Part shown: in pieces, positions 19,499 through 28,690 of the stretch
Layout: each line of letters starts with the position of its first letter
Position numbering within the stretch: position 1 is the stretch's first letter
Assembly: GCA_026770575.1 (NCBI GenBank)
Contig: MU657166.1
Span: 85,927-125,637 of the forward strand
Length of the DNA: 39,711 nucleotides
Reading direction: 5' to 3'
DNA from: Pelagophyceae sp. CCMP2097
Lineage: Eukaryota > Sar > Pelagophyceae
Notes under the pieces: generated by a model
Database searches by the model: none
The model's input: only the letters and a program-made list of their open reading frames with translations
Told to the model about the DNA's origin: nothing
Position numbers and translations under genes: made by a program

Positions 19499-21535
19499 AT
19501 GCGGGTGGTGGCTTGCGTGGCGGCGCTCCTCGCGCCGGCGTTTGGGCTGCAGGCGTCGCCGGCGTCCGCGAAGCGCCTCGGGCCGCGAAGCGCCGTCGCG
19601 GATCTGCTGCGGGGGATCAAGGTGGACATTCCGTGGCTCGCAGAGGGCACCGCAAACCCGGAGAAAAAAGTCAACGTCCCGCCGTCCGTCGCGCGCGTCC
19701 TCGCGCAGCCGCACGCGCCGAAGCGAATCGCGGAGACGGCCGAGCGCACCGAGCGCGTCCGAGCGTGCGTCTCGCAACCCCGCCAAGCCGAGCGGAGGCG
19801 CGCCGGTTCGCAGGCGCGCGCGCGCGGCGGCCGACGAGGCGAAGCTCGCCTACGACGGCGGCGACGACACGAACGCGTGGTGGCGCGCCGAGCGCACGGC
19901 GCCGCTCTCGGCGGAAGCACCGCTGCGCGTCATCATCGCGGGCGGCGGTCTCGCGGGGCTGGTGACTGCTGCCGCATGCCATGCTAAAGGCATGGACGTC
20001 GCGCTCTTCGAGCAGGCCTCGTAGAAGCCGCGCCCCGCAAAAAGGCCCCGCCAAAGCGAACGAGGGCGCCCCAGGGACCAAAGGGCCCCAAAGGACCGCC
20101 CAAGGCTTCGCCGACGCTTTCCCCCGCAGGTCCTACGCGCCGTACGGCGGGCCGATCCAGATCCAGTCGAACGCGCTGCGCGCGATTGAGCGCATCTCGC
20201 CAAAGGTGCTTCACCAAAAGCGCTCCTTTTTGTCGTCGCAGCGCCGTCGTTGCGAGCGCGGCATTCGTAGCTGTTCGAGGAGCTCTGCGCGGCGGGGACG
20301 GTGACGGCGGACCGCGTGTCCGGGTTGAAGATTGGGTACAAGCGAGGCAACAAGCTCGCGGGCCTCTACGACGCGGGAGATTGGCTTGTGCGCTTCGACA
20401 CGCTGGGCCCGGCGCTGGAGGCGGGTCTGCCCGCGACGGTCGTCGTCGACCGGCCCGTGATCCAGCAGATCTTCGTGCGGCACGGCTTTCCGGAGGGAAC
20501 GGTGCGGATCAAAAGTCGTATCGACCGCTACGACGAGACCCCCAACGGCGTGCGCGTCCAGCTCGCCGACGGCACGGTGGCCTTTGGAGACGTCCTCGTC
20601 GGCGCCGACGGCATCTGGTCCCAGGTGCGCAAGCAGTCAGTCCTGAACTCGTTGGATGAATTGTGTAGGTGCGCAAGCAGCTTGAGGGGCTCGAGGACGG
20701 CGCGGGCGGATCTGCGGCCAGCGGCGCCGCCGGCGGCGCTTTGGACGAAGCTGAAGCGAGGCGGGCGGCGCGCGACACTGTTGCCACGGCGAAGTTAGCG
20801 AAGCGTCGTTACAGCGGGTTTACGTGCTACGCGGCCCTTTCCGAGCATAAAGCTTCAAACATTGAAGAGGTCTCTTACCAAATCCTTTTGGGTTCAGACA
20901 AGTACTTCGTCTCCACCGACGGCGGCGGCGACCGTCAGCAGTGGTTCGCGCTGGTTCGCGAGCCTGCCGGCGGCGTCGACGAGTTGCCGACGGAAGAAGA
21001 GCCGCACCCCAAGCTCGCCCGACTCCGCCGCGAATTCGCCGACGCCGCCCCGGGAGACGCGCGCGGCAACGTCTGGGACGGCTTCGCGATGGAGCTCGTG
21101 GGCGCGACGCCGGAGTGCGACATCAAGAGGCGCGACCTGTACGACGGCGCGCCCCTCGGCGTAGCGTCGTGGGACCCGCGGAGCTGGTGGGCCCCGTGGT
21201 CCGGCGGCAACGTCGCTTTATGCGGCGACGCGGCGCACCCGATGATGCCCAACCTCGGTCAAGGGGGGTGCCAGTCGACGGAAGATGGATTTCGTTTAGC
21301 GGAGGAGTTGGCCACAGTGTCGGATGTGGCAAAGATCCCCTCTGCGCTCGCGGCGTACTCTCGCCGGCGCGTCCTGCGCACGAGCATCGTCCAGGGCTTT
21401 GCGCAGTTGGGGTCGGACCTTTTAGTCGACTTTGATCTGATGATGACGATTCCGGTCGTCGGCCCCTTTTTCCTCAAAATGACCCAGCTCAGCATGCCAT
21501 GGGTCCTCCGCTTCCTCTACACGCCAGAGTTCTAA
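19499..21535 (+). CDS. ZEP: Zeaxanthin epoxidase-type FAD monooxygenase, plastid
   Basis: Exons 19499-19764, 19814-20020, 20130-20205, 20271-20624 and 20669-21535 join in phase to 589 aa. ZEP epoxidises zeaxanthin (or diatoxanthin) using O2, NADPH and FAD on the stromal side, opposing VDE. The N-terminus is an ER-type signal ([19 protein letters not shown]) then a transit region. FAD sites: Rossmann GGGLAGL (~132-138), DG motif [11 protein letters not shown] (~289-299) and GD motif [18 protein letters not shown] (~484-501); the ZEP-typical [13 protein letters not shown] is in exon 3. The plant FHA domain is absent, as in many algal ZEPs. Ochrophytes have several ZEP paralogues; which one this is cannot be told. 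The fourth intron begins with a copy of the downstream exon's first 12 bases. Confidence 0.94.
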
Positions 21536-21559
21536 AAGCCGGACCCAAAGGCCCGTAAT

Positions 21560-22194
21560 TTATGATGGCAAACTCGCCGCGGGCGCCGCGTCGATGACTT
21601 GGGTGGCGCGCCACGTTCCGACGAGCCGCCGTTCCTGCGCGGCGGCTCACGCTCGAGTCTCTGGGGGGAGGGACGGACCTTTCGGACGAAGAACCTGTAG
21701 GCCACGATGGACATGAGTCCCTCCTTTGCGGAGAGCATCTTTTGGCCGCCGAAGATGGGCAGCGCAAGGTCAACCGTCCCTGCTTTTAAATATATGTCGC
21801 CGACGGAGAGGCCCGCGTGGTCCAACGCCACGCGCAGCGTGGAGCCGTCGACGGCCCACGTCGCCCTTTGGACCTTCCACTTGGAGTCAGAACCCATAGC
21901 GTTGCCGCGCAGCGGCTTTAACTCAGAGACGTCGGCGAGGCCATATGCGCGCCAAGTCAGCAATAAAGAATACTCGGCGCGCCCGCTCGACGCCCACCTT
22001 GGCGGCATCCACGTCCCGGTCTCTCGCCCGAAATCAAGCGTCACTTTGTGCGTCCGGCCCTCCAAGCCTGGCCCGGGGGCCGCCGATTTCAGGGCCGTCG
22101 AGAGGCGGCCGCGCGATGCGGCGGCAAACGGAGAGGCCTCGCGCAAGACGCAAAACGCCGATAGCAATCGCAAGACATTGCCCTGCGCGCGCAT
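21560..22194 (-). CDS. Unrecognised plastid-targeted protein
   Basis: Exons (minus) 22194-21679 and 21634-21560 (45-nt intron GTCCGT..CGCAG) give 196 aa. The N-terminus (MRAQGNVLRLLSAFCVLREA, then SPFAAAS) looks like a signal plus plastid cleavage motif. The mature part is compact and beta-rich, with motifs DFGRETGTWMPPRWASSG, WRAYGLADVSELKPLRG and ERRLVGTWRATQVID; I do not recognise the family. The stop codon is only 24 bp from the ZEP stop, tail to tail, so the two 3' ends almost certainly overlap. A role near photoprotection is conjecture from location and targeting only. Confidence 0.75.
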
Positions 22195-23870
22195 CGCGGC
22201 CGTACGCGTGTCGTGAACGCGGCGCCGCGCTGGAAGTCAGTGCCGAAATCAAAATTGGATTTGCAATCCTCCCGAATATCCCTACTATCAGAATTACCCA
22301 AAATTATCGACCGGGAATTGGGTATTACCAGTAAACGAACAATTTGCTTGGCATTTAACTTTAAAATATCCTATAATGCTATTAAAACGGGAGGTTATTA
22401 CGGTCCGCAGGCGGCCTCGGCGCCGTCGAGGATCAATAACAATAGGTTATTTATATTGGGGTACCCTAAACCGCCTTTGATTTCGGCACTGCTGGAAGTA
22501 CCAGTGATCGCTAAAAGGAGTTTTTGTTTACACATCAAAGCACCACGTGGAGCAACACCCTTATAGGTGGCAATATACATGTATAGCATTTTGGGCACTG
22601 TATTATACTGTATATACATGTATATACATATACGCTCGTATATGCAATGTATTCAGACTTATTAATTTTTTACATCGCGTAAACGGCCGCATAGGTGCGC
22701 GACGTCGAGGCGAGAATCCGATGCGTTTTTTAAGCGGATCGGTGAGCTCCTGGGGGCTAAAAAGTAAAATACAATTTAGGAGGCTAGTCGGGGTTCCCTA
22801 GTTGGGGTGGGGGTCCCTAGTTGGGGTTCAGCGCTCCATGTCCACTAAAATCCCCGGAGGGGGCCCGGAGGGGTCGATTTAAGGCTAGTTAAGGGTAGAC
22901 GCGCTTTTTGAGCGCAGCGAGCCGAAATCGCTGAATGAATTCTAGGCCGCTCGTGTAAAAAGCCTTACCGGACTTAGCTCCGGTTAACGGATCGAACTCC
23001 GTTTTTGCTCTCAAACTCCGAACTAGGAGGCGCCCAGCCGCGCACCGACGTCCCCTGGGGTCAGGAGTGTCGCGACGGACGCGCCACGACGCCTATACCC
23101 CGGAACCGCGAGCCTCCTTTCCCCTGGAGGCGCGCGGGCTGTTTTCGGTGTGTCCGAAAATGGTCTCGCCTGAAGCGCTCTAACTTCGCGATGCGGTCAG
23201 CCTCATCCGATAAGAAGCCGGTTCCGCGGCCGGGACGTACCGCGCGTGCGCGCGCCGCCGCCAGTCCTCGCCTGCCGGCTCAGGAAAGGCCGTCGGGCCG
23301 AGGCTCGGCAGCCCACTTTTGCGCGTTCGTTTGGGCGAAACTTGGCTCGCTGCGCTCGATAATCGCGCCTCGGGAGGTTCATATCAAATCTTAAGTACAG
23401 CACGCATGTTCCAAAGTCAAATTACCAAAATTTAAAACGACATTCCGTTAAACTTTGGGCGCGAGTATCTCAGCGCAGACCCCGTCCGCGGAGCTAAAGT
23501 TGGCGGATCGTGAAAGCTCGCGTCGAGGCGCGTCGACTCCATCAAACAGTTTGTCTCAATTCGAGAATCGTAATTTTGAGAAGCGGGTCTATTAAGGGGT
23601 TGCGTCCACCCAGACCACCAGCCGCTCCAGGGCGGAAGCCATCGCGGACCGATTCGCGGTCCAGCGACGACCGAAAGCGCTATAATTTCCCAGGGTTTGT
23701 ACCCAAATATCAATATACACGACTGTATATATTGCTGTCCAAAATATTCAATATTTTGATCACTGTATATACATGTATAATACTGTATATACATATACTG
23801 TATATACAAAACAAAATACAGTGCCGCCTATAAACACCTCCCAACACCTCCTCACCTGCGGCGGTAAAGT
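22195..23870. repeat. Composite repeat region
   Basis: No gene seen. Three blocks recur at 31985-33605: 22745-22900 matches 33490-33605 inverted (GGAGGCTAGTCGGGG, CCCTAGTTGGGGTTCAGCGC); 22915-23590 matches 31985-33050 directly (GAGCGCAGCGAGCCGA, GCGTCGCGACGGACGCGCCA, CCTCCTTTCCCCTGGAGGCG); 23595-23830 matches 33260-33490 inverted (CGCGGACCGATTCGCGGTCC). TGTATATACATG microsatellite-like runs lie at 22600-22650 and 23760-23815. The word TATAGGTGGCA / TGCCGCCTATA marks 22562 and 23820. Confidence 0.75.
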
Positions 23871-23883
23871 GCCTCGTGCGACC

Positions 23884-24604
23884 GATGGACGATGCGCCGG
23901 CCGCCCGCAAGCCCTGCTGCGTCTGCGCCGCGCACAGGGCCCCGCAGGGGCCGGGAGCCTATTACTATCTAAAAACTGCACCTTCCCTCGAACTGATACC
24001 GGATAGTAACCCGCGGTCCAATTGCCGCGATCCCGTATTTTTCATTTTCGGCGATGTTTTTTTAACCGACAAAATCAACACAATCCCGACAGGGACCAAA
24101 TCGACCATAAAATTACGCCTCCAAAGAACGTTCCTCGGAACGTTCTTTTAGCAGGTACGGACCTACAAATCCTTGGGCCCATGGGGTTAGCCCCTACGGG
24201 GGCCCTTACCATTTTCCAGGACCGCCTTCTCGACGAGCTCATGCCGGAAAAGAAGCCCAAGGAGGAACCGCCCATCGTCGCGGACGTCGCGCCGGCATCT
24301 GGTTTCAAGGCGCGCTTGCCGGCTGTTCCGACGGGAAAGACGGCGGTTATGGCCACCGCGCTGAACGACGACAAGCCGGACTGGCGCGGCATTTGCGCCA
24401 CATCTGCTTCGACCTGCTTCGGATCAAAGATGGCCAGCAAATATTCTACACTAAGTCTTGTTGCTGCAAAGAGGATCTGCACGGACTGCTCCGACAAGTG
24501 GAAGCAGGGTTCGTTTTTTTTCTTCTTTGGGGGGGGGGGTCAAGGGGGAGGCAGGCTTACGCGACGCGTGTCGTGGACGAGCAGGGCGTGGACGAGCAGA
24601 GTCA
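23884..24604 (+). pseudogene. Possible broken or incomplete gene, unidentified
   Basis: A GC-rich open segment starts at 23884 (MDDAPAARKPCCVCAAHRAP), is interrupted by ~210 bp of AT-rich DNA, and another coding-like stretch at about 24170-24514 reads DRLLDELMPEKKPKEEPP, then DWRGICATSAST and RICTDCSDKWKQ. Paired CxxC motifs suggest zinc binding but no family is recognised. The right end runs into a dispersed repeat (GCTTACGCGACGCGTGTCGT at 24556) and the assembly gap, so completeness cannot be judged. Confidence 0.3.
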
Positions 24605-25424
24605 NNNNNNNNNNNNNNNNNNNNNNNNNNNNNNNNNNNNNNNNNNNNNNNNNNNNNNNNNNNNNNNNNNNNNNNNNNNNNNNNNNNNNNNNNNNNNNNN
24701 NNNNNNNNNNNNNNNNNNNNNNNNNNNNNNNNNNNNNNNNNNNNNNNNNNNNNNNNNNNNNNNNNNNNNNNNNNNNNNNNNNNNNNNNNNNNNNNNNNNN
24801 NNNNNNNNNNNNNNNNNNNNNNNNNNNNNNNNNNNNNNNNNNNNNNNNNNNNNNNNNNNNNNNNNNNNNNNNNNNNNNNNNNNNNNNNNNNNNNNNNNNN
24901 NNNNNNNNNNNNNNNNNNNNNNNNNNNNNNNNNNNNNNNNNNNNNNNNNNNNNNNNNNNNNNNNNNNNNNNNNNNNNNNNNNNNNNNNNNNNNNNNNNNN
25001 NNNNNNNNNNNNNNNNNNNNNNNNNNNNNNNNNNNNNNNNNNNNNNNNNNNNNNNNNNNNNNNNNNNNNNNNNNNNNNNNNNNNNNNNNNNNNNNNNNNN
25101 NNNNNNNNNNNNNNNNNNNNNNNNNNNNNNNNNNNNNNNNNNNNNNNNNNNNNNNNNNNNNNNNNNNNNNNNNNNNNNNNNNNNNNNNNNNNNNNNNNNN
25201 NNNNNNNNNNNNNNNNNNNNNNNNNNNNNNNNNNNNNNNNNNNNNNNNNNNNNNNNNNNNNNNNNNNNNNNNNNNNNNNNNNNNNNNNNNNNNNNNNNNN
25301 NNNNNNNNNNNNNNNNNNNNNNNNNNNNNNNNNNNNNNNNNNNNNNNNNNNNNNNNNNNNNNNNNNNNNNNNNNNNNNNNNNNNNNNNNNNNNNNNNNNN
25401 NNNNNNNNNNNNNNNNNNNNNNNN
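24605..25424. other. Assembly gap
   Basis: 820 undetermined bases. The left edge is a dispersed repeat, a likely cause of the break. Anything spanning it, including the putative gene before it, is unresolved. Confidence 0.99.
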
Positions 25425-25792
25425 TATATAGAAGCATGTCGAAAGCCCTTTCGGGTGGGACGTAGCACCGCCGGTCACGGGTTCCGTGGGTATATACAAT
25501 TGTAGGAGCATGCCGTGACTCTTTATATACCCACGAGGCGCCTCTAGCCTAGAACGTAGATCCACGTCCTTCAAAGTGCTTGGGAAGGACCCCCACGTGG
25601 GTCTAGGATCAAGCTATTCTGTACCAAAGGGTCTTCATGTCGACGAATGAGGCAAAAGTAACCTCGCACTGGGGACCACGGTCCACGGCCCCTTCGTTCA
25701 AAGGCCTCCCCTCTGAAAGGGGCTGGCCCCCGGTGCCTTCGACTCGGCTTGGTGCGGCGCGAAGGTCAATAGTAGACGGACGCAAAGGCGCC
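25425..25792. other. Short region after the gap, no gene seen
   Basis: Contains two TATATAC-rich patches (25488-25496 and 25523-25531), the inverted words GGGTATATAC and GTATATACCC-like around 25485-25535, and a GTGGGTCT/AGATCCAC pair. No exon supported. The part near 25793 is the 3' end of the second PhyH gene. Confidence 0.4.
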
Positions 25793-26950
25793 TTAGCCAA
25801 AGCCCTTTTTTTTGGTGGCACCGCGCATCGTGTTGCGCGCGTTCGAGGCCGGCGCGGCCGTAAACGCGGCGGGGGCGCCGCGGCCGCCGGATAGCGCTTT
25901 GCGCATGCCGGCGAGCGTGAACTTGTTTGCGAGGTTGCGTCGCAGTGAAGGCGGGTTGCCAGGGTCGTCGATTTTCGGGTTGCGGAACGTAAAGTAAAAG
26001 AGCACGCGCTCCGACCCGATTTCGCCGCGGTTCGCGGTTCCAAAGTGGACGAGGCGCGAGTCGAAGACGGCCGCGTCACCCGCCTTGAGGAGCGCGACGG
26101 TTGGGGATGCGTTGCGAAGGAAATCGTCTTTCACGGTCTCGGCGCCGAAGAACTCCGAGTGCGCTTGCGAAGAGTGCGTCTTCGGCAAGAAGCACGTCGG
26201 GCCCGTCGTGTCCAAAACGTTCTGCAGCGCGAGGAACGTCGTGAGCAGCGGGGATGCGGGATGCCAGGGCGTGTCGGGGTGGGCGACCTACACCAATCGT
26301 CAGCTTTGTACGTTTACAATCGTTCGAACCTGGCGCGGCGCGCCCGGCTCGGAGATCAAAGCCGCCAGCTCGTACCTGCGCGCGAAGCAAGTGATGCCAG
26401 GGAACACACCGCGCCGCTTCGACGGCCGCAAAAATACGCACAGCACAGCTCCGCTGCCGAGCGTGGCTTCCAACGCGGCGGCCAGCCCGTTTTCCGGCGA
26501 GAGGGCCTCGCGCAGGGCGTTTGCGACGGGTGCGTCGAGGGGCAGCAGGACATCGCAGCGGTTTTTGCGAAGCAGGACGTCTGCAAAGTAGTCTGTCCGC
26601 GGCAAACCGGATGTAACGGCAGCCTCGCCTGCCTTTTTGGTCTCGAGGACGAACGCTCTCAGAGCCGCCGCCGTGGCGGGCGAGAGGACGGCGTCTAATC
26701 GCGAAACGCCGTCGTTTGCCAGCGCGGCGGCGACGTTGGCTGTGGGGTCACTTTTGAGCATCGATGGCGTCGGGAGCAGCGTTTCCTCGAAGACACCACG
26801 GCTCGCCAAGCCCTTTTCCGCCTCGTCGTAGAGCGACGGCGCGGAGCGAAGCGGCGCGCGCCGCGCTGTAAAGCCTCCCGCAACGGAAAACGCGGATGCG
26901 CGGCCCGGCAGCATTGGGGCCGCGAGCAACCATGCGACGACCCAAACCAT
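25793..26950 (-). CDS. Plastid-targeted PhyH-like dioxygenase
   Basis: Exons (minus) 26950-26330 and 26287-25793 (42-nt intron GTTCGA..TGTAG) give 371 aa. The start MVWVVAWLLAAPMLPGRASA|FSVAGG is a clear signal peptide with the ASAF plastid-import motif. The 2OG-Fe(II) site is complete: HxD at H210/D212 (RQVAHPDTPWHP), FLPKTHS, distal H288 (SRLVHFGTANR) and R301 (GSERVLFYF). FLALQNVLDTTGPTCF is the typical core strand. It shares only family-level resemblance with the gene at 4654, so they are not recent duplicates. Substrate unknown; plastid location suggests a lipid or pigment but that is inference. Residues after ~320 are an Ala/Arg-rich tail. Confidence 0.88.
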
Positions 26951-27415
26951 GCGACAAACGAAGGCGAAACGGCCCCGCAAGGACGACGTGCTGCGACGGC
27001 GACGATGTCAAAGCACCGACTCGAGCACGCTCGTCGCGTCGACTGATTTTGTCAACTGTTCGCTGAATACTTTCCGGGTTTCTAGTATCGATCGGGTTTT
27101 CTGGTATCTGCAGAATGCCAAAGTTCGAGATGGTCCAACTTTGGCCACCTGGAGCTCCCCGGGGCTTCGCCACGGTCACGGGCGGCGGATTTCGAAAGCT
27201 CCCCCCTCTTTCCCACACCGTCGCCTGTGACCATGACGAAGCCCGGAGAGCTGCGATGCTCTTGAGTTGCACTTTTTCGCGCATCCGCTCCTCCTCACCG
27301 ACGACCGAGCCTCGGACGCCTGCTGCAGCCGGCGCGCTTTCAAAGGCGCACCCAGCCCCTCGGCACCAACGCCCAGCTCTTCAAAGGCGAGTTTACACGG
27401 GTGCGCGGCGGGGCC
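26951..27415. other. Spacer, possible extra 3' exon
   Basis: Contains a GC-rich helical-looking frame on the minus strand at about 27230-27300 (GEEERMREKVQLKSIAALRA) that may be a further exon of the upstream coiled-coil gene, and an AT-richer part near 27040-27110 that should hold the PhyH promoter. I could not connect the exon with certainty. Confidence 0.35.
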
Positions 27416-28550
27416 TCATCTCGAGCCCAGCGGCGGCATCGTCGTGGCGATGCTGCTGCGCTGGTCCAGCGGCGACGTGAGGAGAGAAGTCTCGAGCGAG
27501 GCCTCGTCTAGTAGGAGCGGCGGCTTGGCCGCGCGTGGGGGGAGGGTGGCGCGGCCGGCGTGGTACCGCACGCAACGACTTAAAGCATCCTGTGTCGCGT
27601 ACTCGCGCCGCAAGCTCTGCTCCAACGCCGTCTGCCGTTTTAAGAGGCCCATGTTCGCGTTGGCCAGCAGCTCGACGCCTGGAAGTAGCGCGTACGGCAT
27701 CATGCATGAGGACCGGCGGCTCCCCCCGGCGCGCATCCCGCCTCTGAAAAGTTTCCGCTCGTGTGGCGGTTCGGCGCTGCGTCTTACGGTGGGCCTGATA
27801 CCCGAGCTCGGCCTTCATCCGGGCATGTTCGGCCTGCATGGTCTCAAACTTTTTGAAAACGTCAAGTTTCACTTTGGCCTCCAATTTCAGGTGCGCCGCG
27901 TCCGCCCGCATTTGGAGCTCGGCCTCCCAGCGAGAAGTCTTCTCGCCCAGCTGTTGTTCCAATTCCAAAATGCGCTCCTCGTACGCCTTTTGCCGCCGAG
28001 CCTTCTCCTCGCCGAGCTCGCGCAGCTCGTCCGTCAGCGCCTACGCCGACGTGAGAGAGCGGGCGGAGCGGACGGCGACGCGCCTCGAACATTCGTTGGA
28101 AGTCTCGGAGGCCCTGCAAGTCGTTTCGCTTCGTTGCGGCGCCGCGCTCGAGATTGGCCACGTCTGCGTCTTGCGTATTCCGCTGGGCGAGGAGGGCAGC
28201 GTCGAAACGCGCGCGCTCAGCCTAGTCGGGGACATTCGACGGCCCAGAGAAGAGGCGGCGCGCAGGGGGTATGTCGACGGCGCGGGGGCGCGGGCGGCTA
28301 CGCGGTATCTGTCGTGGAGAACGGCATTCTCGCGGAGTAGCGACGCTGCGGCTTCCGAGTTGCGCGTGATCTGCGCCTCGCGGAGCAGGATGCCCTCGGT
28401 CATTTCTGCGTCGGTGTTGCGCAGCTGCGATTCGATGGCGTCGTTGCGGGCGCGCAGTAAAGCCACCGCCTTTGAAAGCTCGGCCTCGACTTGTTCGTCA
28501 TTGAGCTGGATCAGCAGCTCCGCGCCCTCGTGCGCCGCGTCCTCCTCCAT
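27416..28550 (-). CDS. Coiled-coil protein, unknown function
   Basis: Exons (minus) 28550-28302, 28221-28084, 28040-27788 and 27678-27416 give about 300 aa. Nearly all of it is predicted helix: LNDEQVEAELSKAVALLRAR, RARFDAALLAQRNTQDADV, ALTDELRELGEEKARRQKAY, ERILELEQQLGEKTSRWEAE and FKKFETMQAEHARMKAEL. The second intron (28083-28041) begins GCGCGT instead of GT, so it would be a GC-AG intron; no GT donor restores the frame. The 3' end is uncertain. No family assigned; cytoskeletal or basal-body-type coiled coils look similar by composition. Divergent from the next gene. Confidence 0.65.
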
Positions 28551-28690
28551 CAAAACGGAAAGGGCCAAGGGCGCCAAGAGTGGCCCCCGGGCGGCCGACG
28601 TTTTCCCCTCTAAAAACGCGATTAAGGGGACTTGATTCGGTACTTTCTCAGGCCCTTCTTTCTCAGCGGCCACGCGGGTGCGCCTGCAGC
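28551..28690. promoter_or_regulatory. Short divergent promoter
   Basis: 140 bp between the start codons of the coiled-coil gene and the serine hydrolase gene; an AT-rich patch lies at 28610-28670. The coiled-coil ORF stays open upstream, so its true start could lie further into this interval. Confidence 0.45.
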
